Of a DNA stretch of 64,000 bases, positions 37,057 through 48,410 are shown piece by piece. The DNA comes from Formicarius rufipectus (taxonomy: Eukaryota; Chordata; Aves; Passeriformes; Formicariidae). The stretch covers positions 44,172-108,171 of the forward strand of contig VXAU01004729.1 in assembly GCA_013399695.1 (NCBI GenBank), in the 5' to 3' direction. Each line of letters starts with the position of its first letter. Positions within the stretch are counted from its first letter, which is position 1. The notes beneath the pieces are model-generated. The model ran no database searches. It saw nothing but the letters and a program-made list of their open reading frames with translations, and was not told the origin of the DNA. The position numbers were made by a program, and so were the translations under genes.

Positions 37057-40000
37057 ATTAAATGAAATGCAATATTTTATTTAAACTCTTGATCAATTGG
37101 GTCAGTTTGATCATTTGATTGCTTACAAGAGATCTGATCATACCACTGTTAATCTATACTTGAAGGGTTTTCCAGTGCTTTAAATTTTAGATAAATCTGC
37201 AGGCTCAGTGGTGTAATTTAGCTCCTAAAAATATTTAAACTCCTTTCTGAAATACAAAATTAACGGCATTTTTCTCCTCATGATTTTATTGTTCTTTGAT
37301 TATTCTCCAGTAAATAAAAAACAAAAAGTCTTTGTCAGCTTCACAGTTTGGATCAAATCGCTGTGTGAAGAGCACCTCTCTTCCATTGCTGTTGATTAAC
37401 ACCAGGCTTAGTCAGCATTTCTGTCTCTGGCCTGCTGTTGGTTGGTCTTGAAATCCAGACTAACAAAATGAATATATTAGGAAACTCCTATCTTTTCATC
37501 TTGCCCAAGAAGAAACTACTAGATTTTGTCTAACTTGTCCTCATTTTTGTCTTCATAATCTGATTGATTTTTGACAATCATTTTGCATCATACTCTCTGT
37601 ATAGCCAAAAAATGTACCTCAATATTTATTTGGAAAGAGTTTAAGTGTCTTCTTCCCTCTTTGCTGAATGTTCACCTAAAACAGTGGAATCAACAATGAT
37701 TTTTACTTAACACCTTTATATACAATGTTTAAACTGCTATAATTGCATTCTCTAATAGCTTATCTGACTACTCTGACTTCAGTTTTACAGATATAGACTT
37801 GACTTTCAATTAGTTTTCTGCAAATTGTCCTTCAATATGACTAGGAGATGGAAGATGACATGCACTTTGTTATGTTAACATGGATCTGATTGATGTCATG
37901 GGGAGCATCATGTAGGAATTTTGGACAATTTATATAATTTTATGTAGTGCAATTCAATGCTTTACAAACCAGTCATTCAGCAATGCATATGAAACTGAAT
38001 CCTTGTCTGCCATTTATGGTATCCAGAGACTGATGAATAAAATTGAACAAAGATAAAGAAAAATATGAGGAAGTGTCTTAAAACTAATTGTTTTCAAGGA
38101 ATACTCAGCAGGAGGTAGGAAGATCCACTGAATGATTTTACTTCACTGCTTTATTTACCACCTCTACCATACTTCCTATCTTTTTGTAAGCGAGTAGTAC
38201 TAATAATCGTTGCTGATATTAAATTGACTTCTCATGGCTCTACTGTGCCTGATTAAAGCTTTGTAAGTTGTTGGATTTTTTTTTTTACTGATTTCACTAC
38301 ATTATAAATTAAAAAATCAAGAACATTCTCTTTACTTTAAGCACAAGTATTGTGACCATTATTATGCCAGTATCCTGTCTTTATCTTAATGAACAAATTT
38401 TTAATCTCCCACTACATAATGGTAACAAGGAGATTGTTCAAAATTAAAACATTACAATGTAATTATTAAAACAATAAATTACATTTGTGTGTGTGTGACA
38501 CACAGCTAACCCATATAGCAGCCCCATTAACTGTTGACTTATAAATGCCTGAATGGTTTAGTTCACACTAGCAGTGTGGTTCTGAAAGTCCTGGTGACAA
38601 ATGTTGTAGACTGTGTACTTGTGAACAGTATGCTTTAAGACGAACACCTTTTATGCTGTTTGGTGTAAGAATCTGGCACTTGTGCATAGCAATGCCATTC
38701 TAAATGCTGGTGAGTTTTTTATGAATCAGGCAAGAGTTTCAATAACTTTCAGTGTATGCTGTGCTGCTTGCCATCATGACTTCATACTTGTAGTTCTCCT
38801 AATGAGTGGGATTCTGCTCACACACATGGGAAGAAACCCATAGCTATACTCTATCCTGTGACATTCATGGCATTTGAGATTTTTGCAGAGTGAAAAGCTT
38901 TTAAAAATAAAATCTAAACCTCAGTTCACAAGGTAGTTATAAAAAAAGGAATTGTGAATTACATATCCTTTCCTGCCTTTATGCCATGTGAAGGTTAATA
39001 AAATTTGTTCCCATAAACAATAGAATGAGAGGATTCTTACTTGCAGTATGTTTGCAGTAGGAGATAAATCCTGGTTTCAGGTTACATTCTCAATTGGCTT
39101 ACTGATACAAATTTATGTCAGACATTTGGGGTGGGAAGCTGTATATATTAAAGCACTGACCTTAACGAGAGTCATGCAGCTAAAATCCTGCACTGTTCTT
39201 TTAAAATGTCAGGGGTTAATGTTATTTAAATGCAGTATTTGGTGGCTTAATTGAGTCATGCTTCGTTGTCTTTTACTGCACATTAATGCCAATAAAACAC
39301 TGATTGTTGACAGAAAGTTCTCTTCAGCACAGTATACACTGACATATTGTGCTGCTATAGAAAAAACAATGTACAAGACATAGTAGTCATACTCTGCTGG
39401 AGTATGAATCTACTGTCTAAATGGTGGCAACGTTCATTATACAGTGACAGGAAATGTGAACTAGCCTTGGTTTTGTTGTATTTTTGTTGTTGCTGCCGCT
39501 TGAGAGAACTGATTAGATTTAATTGTTGGGTCTTTAGATAAATAAATTAATCTCAAGGGTTTTTTGTTATGTGTATCACACAAGTAAGTAAACGTACCTT
39601 GATAAGTACAAAGCCAACTCCTGAAGGAAGATTTATTATAGAGGTGCCTTCTGATAGGTTTTGTAATCTGGCCTTAAGACACACCAATGGCTTTTCATCT
39701 TGTCCTTGTCTAAGTTTGGATAAAGTAGCTTCATGTATTTCTCTGAATACTTCTCAGTGTGAAGTCTCCATCCCAGTCTAAAACTCCGAAGAGGAAATAG
39801 ACGCTAACTTGGCAAGCAAGATGTAGAAAATAGTGTAAATTGTGGACTCAAAAGCTTTTGAGGAGGAGGAATACAGGAAGCAACCAACACTAGTGAATTT
39901 AAAAGAGCTTGTGTGCACAGTCGGTGGGATATATTTTGTGTTGTGCTTTTGCATGGTAGAATAACTATTCCAAAGTAACTGCCCTCATATGGCAGCTGTA

Positions 40001-41537
40001 CTATACTTCATTATTTTTGCTGGAGTAGTCTTCATGCTGTTTGTCTAGTCCCATTGGACTTTGTTATGCTTTTGGATTCTGAGCTTTCCAGGATTTTTCT
40101 CATGACTGCAGGGTGGTTTCTGGAAGTCATTAGAATTCTCTCTCTTGGAAATGAGTTTGCAAATGCTTATGAGTTATGACTTTTTAAAAATTATTTTTTC
40201 TAGCCAATGTAATTTTTGAAGTTAATATCAGCCAGCCTGGTTGAAGCCTGAAACTGCAAATGGACCTAGCTCGTGTGAAACTTTTGATGCATTTTGTGAA
40301 ATTCCTGGTCCTTGTACTACCTTACCAGATGGTGTGGGGACATCATGCTTGGGCTTCTAAGGGAATAACTAAGCACTTGAATCTTGTGTGAGTGATTTAG
40401 TGGAAAGTCATAATAATCAGAGTTTTTTAGAAGCACCATTTAAGCACATTTAAGGACCTACCCTCCAGTAGATAAATTTAGCTTTCTTGCAGTGTCTAAG
40501 ATACGATGCAAGTGTTTGGAGCCAGATTAACTATTTCACAGTAGGCATGACTGACGACATTTGCAGATCTGTGTCTTCTTCCAAGACCTGCACTGAATCT
40601 GTTGTACCCTATGGAGAGCTGTATAGTTCAGCAGCAGCACCTATAGAGCTCTGAGCTGCGGAAATGGAGTTCTTTCTACCACTGGCTCAGGGCCAAAAAA
40701 TAGGACCTTCCAGACACTCACGTCTATGCTGCAAAGAGCACTGAGCAATATGGAGGTGTGAAGCTATAAGGAGACTTGCGGGAGCCTGCTGTGTTTCAAA
40801 GTCTAAATGTCAAGGCAATTTATTCTTATATGAACATATGAACTGCGTGTTGTCTTTTTGAACATGTTAGTGCTTTTTTTTTATTTAATGTATTTTTGGC
40901 ACTCTGTGGTGTATGTGCTTTTACACATATTGTGCACATTGTGCACAACTCCTTATTTTTCCCAGAAACACTCATAGCAGTAAGGTAGAACCAGTTATTG
41001 TTTGGTGACTGTTTGAGCCTCTGTTGAAGTGTAATGTGTTAAATTAATAGCAAAAGAGAAGAGGAAACTCAATTAGAAACAGTAAATTGTGAAGAGTTTA
41101 TTGTTTGGCATCGTAAATAACCCTCGCTTTAAAGGGGTGAGCCAAATATCACAATTTTGAGCTAACTACAAATCAGTGCTAGTCTTTTGGTCAGAAAGAA
41201 AGAGGAAAGGCATATAAAGCTGACCAATTAGAGAAAATGTCTTAATATTTTCCTTATGGGTACCCTAATTTAAGAAAATAATCTGTAACATAATAGCCAG
41301 AAACAGCTTTAATTGTGGAGAACCAGAAAGAAAAGACTTGTGAGTATCTGAAGAAGTTCAGAGGACATCAGGTAACTTGTAGCCTGATACAGTGGCAAAA
41401 GGCTCTGATTATTTCTAAAGAAGGGGCTTCTGTGATTTTATCAGTAAATTAGGATTTGGACACCAAATGCTGGCTGTGGCTCCTATAAGAAAAAGAGAAT
41501 AAAAACCCTTTATCTTTCATGTCAGTAGCTATGTGTG
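37057..41537. other. Intergenic unique sequence
   Basis: No gene, repeat family or RNA gene recognised in about 4.5 kb. There is a short T run near 38278-38288 and a small TG/CA dinucleotide stretch near 38484-38502. Confidence 0.35.
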
Positions 41538-41730
41538 AAACCAAAATCAACCAGCAAACAAAAAACTCCCAAACAACAACAATGAAAAACCCCAACTTGA
41601 CAAAAAACAAAAACAAAAACAAAAAAACCCCCACCAAAACCAAACAAACAAAAAAACCAAACCAAACCAAAACAACAAAAAAAAAACAAACCACAAAAAA
41701 ACCCACCCACAAATAAAAAAATCCCAGCTT
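41538..41730 (+). repeat. A-rich low-complexity (AAC/CAAA) tract
   Basis: Nearly 190 bases of A and C only in large part, with units such as aaaacaaaaac, ccaaaccaaacc and cccaccc. It permits long frames on both strands (Lys/Thr-rich on +, Phe/Gly-rich on -), which are artefacts of composition. Confidence 0.85.
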
Positions 41731-43161
41731 ACCTTTGATATGGAATCCCAATGTCTGGGAGTTTGAGTGAAAATTCTCTTTAAGACAAAAGTTCTACCCA
41801 TTTTGCTCCAGTACTTCTAAGAAATGTTTTAATTTTCAGATAAAAAATGTTATCTGCCTCCAAATCTCTTCATTTTTATTGCTACTGTATTAATATCCTG
41901 CAACCTGTGAAGGTATCTTAATTTACTGAAAATGCAGATTTCCTTTGGTGTGAAACACCTTTACAACTGTAACTACATCAAAAGTCTTTGTTAATTATTT
42001 GTGGAATGCTTGATTGTGTTGCACTTTTGTAACTATGGCTGAGCATTGCATAGGGAAAGGGAAATCAATAAATGTTACTACTAGGACATTGGATTTGCTT
42101 GAATTTCAAACAAATTGCTTAAAGCCTAGCGAAAAAACACCCTGACTGAACTGACTGTACTAACAGTGAAGTTAAAAGGAAGTGATGAATAGGAGCCATT
42201 TTATGAGTGGCTCAGACTTGTTTTCCTGTAAACTAAACTTAGAAGCTGCTGATTTTCTACATAAATAAAATTAGATTCCTTTGTTAATGGATCTAATGCC
42301 CATTTTTCTTTTGGGGAGAAATCTTCCCTGTGATAACAGATCTGACCAAACTACAAAAGGACAAAGATTCACAAGCCATATAATACTCTTCTCTGCAAGG
42401 GAAAAGTAGGTTCCTTCCCCTATAAGAAGCAGGTAGTTTTACAGTGGGTTGAGCGGAACAATATAATTCTTCCTATTTCAGCAAAAGTGTTTCTATCTCA
42501 CGTACACACACAGCTTGACTTTCTAAAGGGTACGGATTAAACAGTTGGGGTTATTTGAAAAATGTCTGAAGTCCTCTTCCAAGCCATAAAGAATTGCACT
42601 ATAAAGATTTATAATTCGAAAGGGAGGAGTTTCCTCTTTTCCACTGCTGCACAAAAAGACTTGGTTTCTTTTAATAACTGAATTGGTTTCTACCTCTGTC
42701 TGAGTCTACAAGAACCTCTTAGAAAGTTCACAGAGGAGTTACAGTTCACCATGTAAGCTAGTCAAATGCAAACTTATTTCTTTGAGCAGCCACTAGTCAT
42801 CTTTTCCATTAAACTGGTTGTCTAATGCACATCCAATTTAGATACTATAATTTTTATAGGCAAGTCTGAGGATCTCAGGAAGATATAACTCTTAGGGACT
42901 TGATGATGAAGTGTAAAGAGCTACTTGCGTTGACTTCAGACTGGAATCTGGAGTGTATTCCTAAGAAAACTGTTGTGATAAAAATTTCTGCATGGCTTCC
43001 ACAAGCTTTTTTTTTTTTAAATCCAATTTCCAGTTCTTCATTTCCTGCATATCTGCTCTGTTCATTCTGTTATGTGTGTATATGTGTAGTTATCTTCACA
43101 ATCAAAACCCTTACAGAATTTAGGAGTACTCAGAGAATGACTGAAGAAATGTCTGAGAGCA

Positions 43162-43920
43162 TTGTTCAAACACTTCTTGAACTCTACCAGGCTTGGTACC
43201 ATGACCTGGGGAGCCTGTGCCAGTGCCCACCACCCCCTGGGTGAACAACCTTTCTCTAATATCCAAACTAAACCTCCCCTAACACAGCTTCGCACCATTC
43301 CCTCATGTCCTGTCACTGGTCACCACAGAGAAGAGGTCAGTGCCTGCCCCTCCTCTTCCCCTGGTGAGGAAGTTGTAACTGCAGTGAGGTCTCCCCTCAG
43401 TCTCCTCTTCTCCAGGATGAACACACCAAGTGCCCTCAGCTGCTCCTCATGTGGCTTCCCCTCAAGGCCCTTCACCATCTTAGTTGCCCTCCTTTGGACT
43501 TTCTCTATGAATTTAATATCTTTCCTAAATTGCAGTGCCCAAAACTGCCCACAATATTCCAGGTGAGGCTGCCCCAATGCAGAGCAGAGCAGGACAATCC
43601 CCTCCCCTCAATGGGCTGGTGATGCTGTGCCTGATGCCCACAGGACACATTTGGCCCTCCTGGCTGCCAGGGCACTGCTCACTCAGATTCAACTGGCCAT
43701 CGACCAGGACCCCCGGGGCCCTTTCCATGGCACTGCTTTCCAGCATCTCATTCCCCAGTCTGTATGAACTTCCAAGATTACCCCCATCCCAGGTGCTGAA
43801 TCCATCACTGTCCCTTGTTGAACTTCACATGGTTGGTGACTGCCCAGTGCTCTGATCTATCAAGGTCTCTCTGCAGGGCCTCCCTGCCTTCCAGAGAGTC
43901 AACAGGTCCTCTAATTTACT
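43162..43920 (-). pseudogene. CR1 ORF2 C-terminal region (remnant)
   Basis: On the minus strand an 85-codon open stretch (43577-43320) includes LEYCGQFWALQF, VQRRATKMVKGLEGKPHEEQ and LGVFILEKRRLRGDL, which are the hallmark blocks after the reverse transcriptase of CR1 ORF2. The frame upstream (43746-43525) holds the MERAPGVLVDGQLNLSEQC block in another frame, so a frameshift separates them. The same sequence in the copy at 53.3-53.7 kb is in a single frame. Confidence 0.85.
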
Positions 43921-44018
43921 TAGTCGAGGTTTTGCAGGTACTTTTCCTCCTGTCAACAGAGATCTTAAATTCCATCTCTTCGTGATCACTGTGGCCAAGA
44001 CAGTCATCAATCTCTACT

Positions 44019-44507
44019 TCACTCAAAAGATCCTCTCTGCTGACAAGCAGCAGATCCAGGAAAGCATCTTTTTAAGTCAACCTCCTTAGGAATCTGTTCC
44101 GTAAAGTTGTCATCCAGGCTTTTTAGGAATCTTCTTGCCTGTGTTGTACCAGTTGTGTCATTCACCCAGTTACTTTCTAGCATGTTGAAGTCCCCCAAAA
44201 GGACAGAGACAGTTGACTTGCAAGTGTCCCTGAGTTCCTCAAAGAATAGTTTGTTGGCATCATTGTTCTGGCTGGGAGGTCTATAGCAGACTCCCACAAC
44301 AACATCTACATTATTAGTTTGCACCTTGATTCTTACCCAGAGGCTCTTAACTGTGCCATTACCGACTGTGACCTTTATACATTCTAACACTTCTATTTCA
44401 TATGGTGCCATCCCTCCACCTCTTCTGCCATGCCTATCCCTCCTGTAGAGCCTATAACCTATCCAATAGGGCATTCCAGTCACAGGTCTCATCTCACTAG
44501 GTTTCAC
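44019..44507 (-). pseudogene. CR1 ORF2 endonuclease domain remnant
   Basis: A 162-codon open frame resembles the N-terminal apurinic endonuclease of CR1 ORF2: GYRLYRRDRHGRRGGG, then VGVCYRPPSQNNDANKLFFEEL and the conserved LLGDFN metal-binding motif at about residue 112. In active elements this domain nicks target DNA for target-primed reverse transcription. Here the N-terminal start and the C-terminal third of the domain are missing and no reverse transcriptase follows, so it cannot act alone. Confidence 0.85.
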
Positions 44508-44892
44508 TTATGCCAGTGATGTAAAATCTCTAGGACTGGGCCAAAACTTTGAGCACGTCTTGTTCATTTGTCATGCTGCACCTATTGGCATAGAAATATT
44601 TCAGGTGTACAGGTGTGCTACATTGTAGTCAACACCTCTTGAGACAGATTGTGGGGTCCTATGAGTGCTGGTTTGCTCAAATTTTGGCACACTATCCTGT
44701 CATCACTGACCAGGGTGGTTTTGTCTCTTTCCCCTTCCAAATTAGTTTAAAGCTCTGTCAACAAGCCCTGCTACCTTCTGCACTAGAACTCCTTTTCCAT
44801 ACTGAGGCAGGTGCATCCTGTCAGGTGTAAGTAGACCAGGTGTTGAGTAGATCATCCCATGACCAAAAATCTGCTCCTGATCTCTCTACCAA

Positions 44893-45225
44893 TCATCCCA
44901 GGGCCCCTAAGTTTCTTTTGAGTGCCCTCAGGTATTTCTTAGTTATTTTGTCACTGCCAGTTTGAATAACCACTAGTGGGTAGTAGTCACAGGGCCTTAC
45001 TAGAATGGAGACTTTTCCAGTAATGTCCCTTATCCAAGCCCCTGGGAGACAGCAGACCACCCTGTGGGTTGGGTTTGGTTTGCATACAGAGCCCTCTGTT
45101 CCCCTTAGTATGGAGTCTCCTATTGCAATTAACCTTCTATACCTCTTGACAGAGAAGGTTGTGATGTGGGGTACAGGTGGTGTTTCTTTAGAAGGCCTCT
45201 CTGTCCTAGCAGGACCTTTGCCCAC
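44893..45225 (-). pseudogene. CR1 ORF1 esterase-like domain remnant
   Basis: A 110-codon frame contains RRLIAIGDSILRGTEGSVC followed by THRVVCCLPGAWIRDI and a VRPCDYYPLVVIQTGSD block. This matches the SGNH/GDSL-type esterase domain known in ORF1 of some CR1 and L2 clade LINEs; the GDS of block I, which would carry the nucleophile Ser, is present. The upstream part of ORF1 (about 45977-45780) is in another frame and interrupted. In birds ORF1 sequence survives in few copies. Confidence 0.8.
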
Positions 45226-46663
45226 CTCACAAGTTGTCTGGCCTTCAGGCTCCAGAGCCTCACGCCTGTTGTAGAAGGCACCAATCCTGTTTGTTAAATT
45301 CTGAGGAGGAATTGCTTTCCTTCTGATACATGCAGTGACTCACTTCCAGCCCTCATCTTTAACAGACCCTTGACCAAGAGTCACTTGACTAATTGCCCTG
45401 AAGTCTTTAGAATCCACCTCCTTCTCTACTACAATGGAAGTCTGAGACTCTAGAGAGTCTTGAGTCTGGAGAGTCTCCGAAAGAAAATGGTCAATCTTTC
45501 ACTCAGTCACTCAAACACTACATAGCCTGTTTACTTCTTCCTGCACCCTCTTCACCTGGTGACACAGCTCTTCAACCACAGCCCACCTTCTGCAAAACAC
45601 CTGTTTGTCGCAGCCTCACGAGGAGGCATCAGGCACTCCTGGCAACCTGTGACCTGGAGAGCTGCATCTGCCGTCAGCAGATCTGTCTAGATGGGGGCCT
45701 CTGACATGGCTGGTTCAGTCACTCCTGCAGCTACAGGGCATCGAGCTTTACAGAAAGTCAACACCATAAGTGAGGAAGCTTAAACTAGTATGTTGACAAG
45801 ACTGGGGCTGAAAGGATCATTTTGTTCTCCCTTACCAGCTACTGAATCGGTTTGCTGCCTCTCTTGGTTGCTTCCAGAAGGTTGGAGAGAAGCCCTTCCC
45901 ACTTTCCCTTCCTGAGCAAACTGTTGTGCACACTGCTGTGGTCCCTCACTGACATGCCAATGTCTCTGTTTGGCCATGTTTACTGTGCTCTGAGTTGCTC
46001 ATGCTCCCTGTAGCTGTTAAAATCTCCCGCAACACTGCCCTCTCCTTGCCTTGTTGACTTCTGAGGGCTTCCAGGTCCTGGCGAGGCTCAGGGGCTGCTG
46101 CTCAGGTGCCCCTAAACAGGGAACTGCCCTGTACAGCCTGATCTAACCTTCAGCCTAGGCTTACCTTGGTCACTGCTGCTGCCACCATCGCTGCCACCTC
46201 ACCAACTGACCATATTAACTAAAATGTTTCAAGGTGGGAACTTGGAGAATTGCAGGGGTGATAGAAAAATGAACATCATTAAAAACCAATCCCTTCACTT
46301 GGCACAGATATTGAAAAATACTGTGTGCCATACACAGTATGAGACACACCATTACACATATGTACTGCAATCAGTCTAATAATAGGCTGGAGGGGAAACT
46401 TCACCACTGTGAAACCTGAGGTTTGTGTCCACAGCAAATGAGAGGATGAGCATATCCTAAGATGCCATAGTTCATTCTCTCTATCTGTATCTTACAGCAC
46501 CCAAGAGCATTTGGTTTGTTAAGTCACTGTTTTACGATGATTATGTAATCTATTCCATGATGCCACCACATGAGTGGTGTGTCCTTTCTAATGAATCACA
46601 GAACTATGTCATTAAGTTTGTACGTTGTTGCATCAGGTAACTCTAAACAAGCCGCTGACTTAC

Positions 46664-48410
46664 AAATCACAGAATCACAGAATGGTTGGGGTTGGAAGGG
46701 GTCTCTAAAATTTAGTCCCAACCCCTGCTCAGAACACGGTCAGCTAAAGTAGGTTTTCTGGGACTGTTCAATTGGACTTTGAATGTCTCCAAGGATGGAA
46801 ATTTTACAATCTCCCTGGGCAAGCTGTGCCAGTGCTTGGTCACCCTCACAGTGAAAAAGTGCTTCCTGATGTTTTGAGGGAACCTCCTGTGTTTCTGATT
46901 GTGTCTGTTGCCTCTAGTCCTGTCACTGGACACTATAGAGAGGAGTTTGGCTCACTCATCTTCATTGGGTATTTATATATATGTGCATAAGGTCTCCCCT
47001 GAGCCTGCTTTTCTCCAGGCTGGACAAATCCAGTTCTCCCAGCCTCTCCTGATATAAAAGGTACTTTAGTACCTATAGTATCTTTGTTGCCCTAAACAAG
47101 TTGTTCCAGTATGACCATGCCTCTTTTCTACTTGGGAGCCCAGATCTGGCCATGCCATGGCCATATGTGGCCTCATCAGTGCTGAAGAGTGGAATGCTCA
47201 CCTTCCTCGACCTGCTGACCACTCTGTGCCTAAAGCAGCCCATGATACTGTTGGGTTTTTATGCTGTGAGAATTAATTGCTGCCTCATGGCCAGTTTGCT
47301 GCCCAGTGGAACGGCAAACCCTTTCCTGCAAAATTGATGTCCAGCAGGGTGGCCAGCACGTGCTTGTTCCTGGGGTTATTCCTTCTCAGTTACAAAGCAC
47401 TCTCTCCTTTTTGAACTTCTGGAGTTTTTGCTAGTGGAAATCCCTCTGAATGCCAGCAAAATGCCCTGGTGTATCAGTCACACTGCCCAGTTTTGTATCG
47501 TCTCTGAACCTGCTGAGGATGCACTTCATCCCAGCCTCAAGGCTGTTAATGGAGATGTTGAGTAATATGGGACTTGGTTGTTCAGCCACTTTTTAATTCA
47601 ATTAATTGTTCATTTATGTAACCTGTATTTTGTTGGCTTGTCTGTGGTGTTGCTATAGGAGACAGTGTCAAAGATTTTCCCAAAGTCAAGGTAAAAACCA
47701 TTCACTGTGCTTTCTTCATTCACCAAGCTAGTTGCCGTGTTCTAGAAGGTCTGGAACCAGTTTCCAGATGAAGTTGTTCAATTGCCTTCCGAGAGATTGA
47801 GGTGATGCTGAAGGGCCTGTTGTTCTCTATTTTGCCCCTCATCCTAACCCCAATTCTTGGAGTGATATTTCAATGTTCCAGCCTTTGAGAGCCTCTCCTG
47901 TGAATAGTCTCTATGACCATTCAAAGACAATTGACAGAGGTCTCACAGTGACATCAGGAGCTCCCTCAACAATTTTGTGCTTGTATGTATAACATTATTT
48001 GCTCCCCAAACTGGTCCATCTTCACTAACTTGGTCTAGACCTCTCTGGTCTCCAGTGTTCAGGATTTCTGAAAGCAGATTTTACTGGCAAGGAGTGAGGC
48101 AAAGAAGTATTGAGTACCTCATCTTCCTCTATGTCAGTTGTCACCAGTTTCCTTGCTCCATTCAGCATTAGACTCACATTTTCCCTTTGCTGTTCATTTA
48201 CTTGTAGAATATTTCCTTGTCGTCCTTTACATTTCTTGCCAGATTCAACTCCAGATGGGCCTTGGCTTTTCTAACCCCATCCCTGCACAACTGGACAGCA
48301 GCATCATACTCCTTCTGGATCACTTCACTCTGCTCCTACCTGTGGTCCACTTTCCTTTTATGTTTGAGTTCAATTGTGTGAATAAATTGGAAATGAGAGG
48401 CCAGTGAGCG
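46664..48410 (-). mobile_element. CR1 LINE, second minus-strand copy
   Basis: Starts at left with aaatcacagaatcacagaat and ggttggggttggaaggggtc, the reverse complement of the CR1 3' end. A minus-strand frame (46933-46712) reads SSDRTRGNRHNQKHRRF, then FFTVRVTKHWHSLPREIV, the last conserved block of CR1 ORF2. Farther right, blocks such as gctggccagcacgtgcttg-like and gccagattcaactccagatg text belong to the upstream ORF2 region. Its 3' tail and sequence differ from the 43-kb copy, so it is a separate insertion of another, more diverged subfamily placed almost head to tail with it. Confidence 0.85.

Larger units (their letters stand above)
43151..46205 (-). mobile_element. Near full-length CR1 LINE with internal deletion
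   Basis: A minus-strand CR1 running from about 46205 (5') to 43151 (3'). In element order it has a G/C-rich 5' region, ORF1 with an esterase-like block (45225-44893), ORF2 endonuclease (44507-44019), then jumps directly to the ORF2 C-terminal/3' UTR region (43920-43151). The remaining endonuclease end and the reverse transcriptase domain are missing, about 1.5-2 kb by comparison with the family. ORFs are also broken by stops, so the copy is dead. Most avian CR1 copies are short 3' fragments, so presence of the 5' region is unusual. The 3' end lacks the ATTCTATG tail. Confidence 0.85.

Noticed and set aside
41449..41801. Overlapping Phe/Gly-rich and Lys/Thr-rich frames
   Set aside because: They are produced by the A/C-rich low-complexity tract.
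43162..43566. 134-codon plus-strand frame
   Set aside because: It is the antisense shadow of CR1 ORF2; the same frame appears antisense to the copy at 53.4-53.8 kb.
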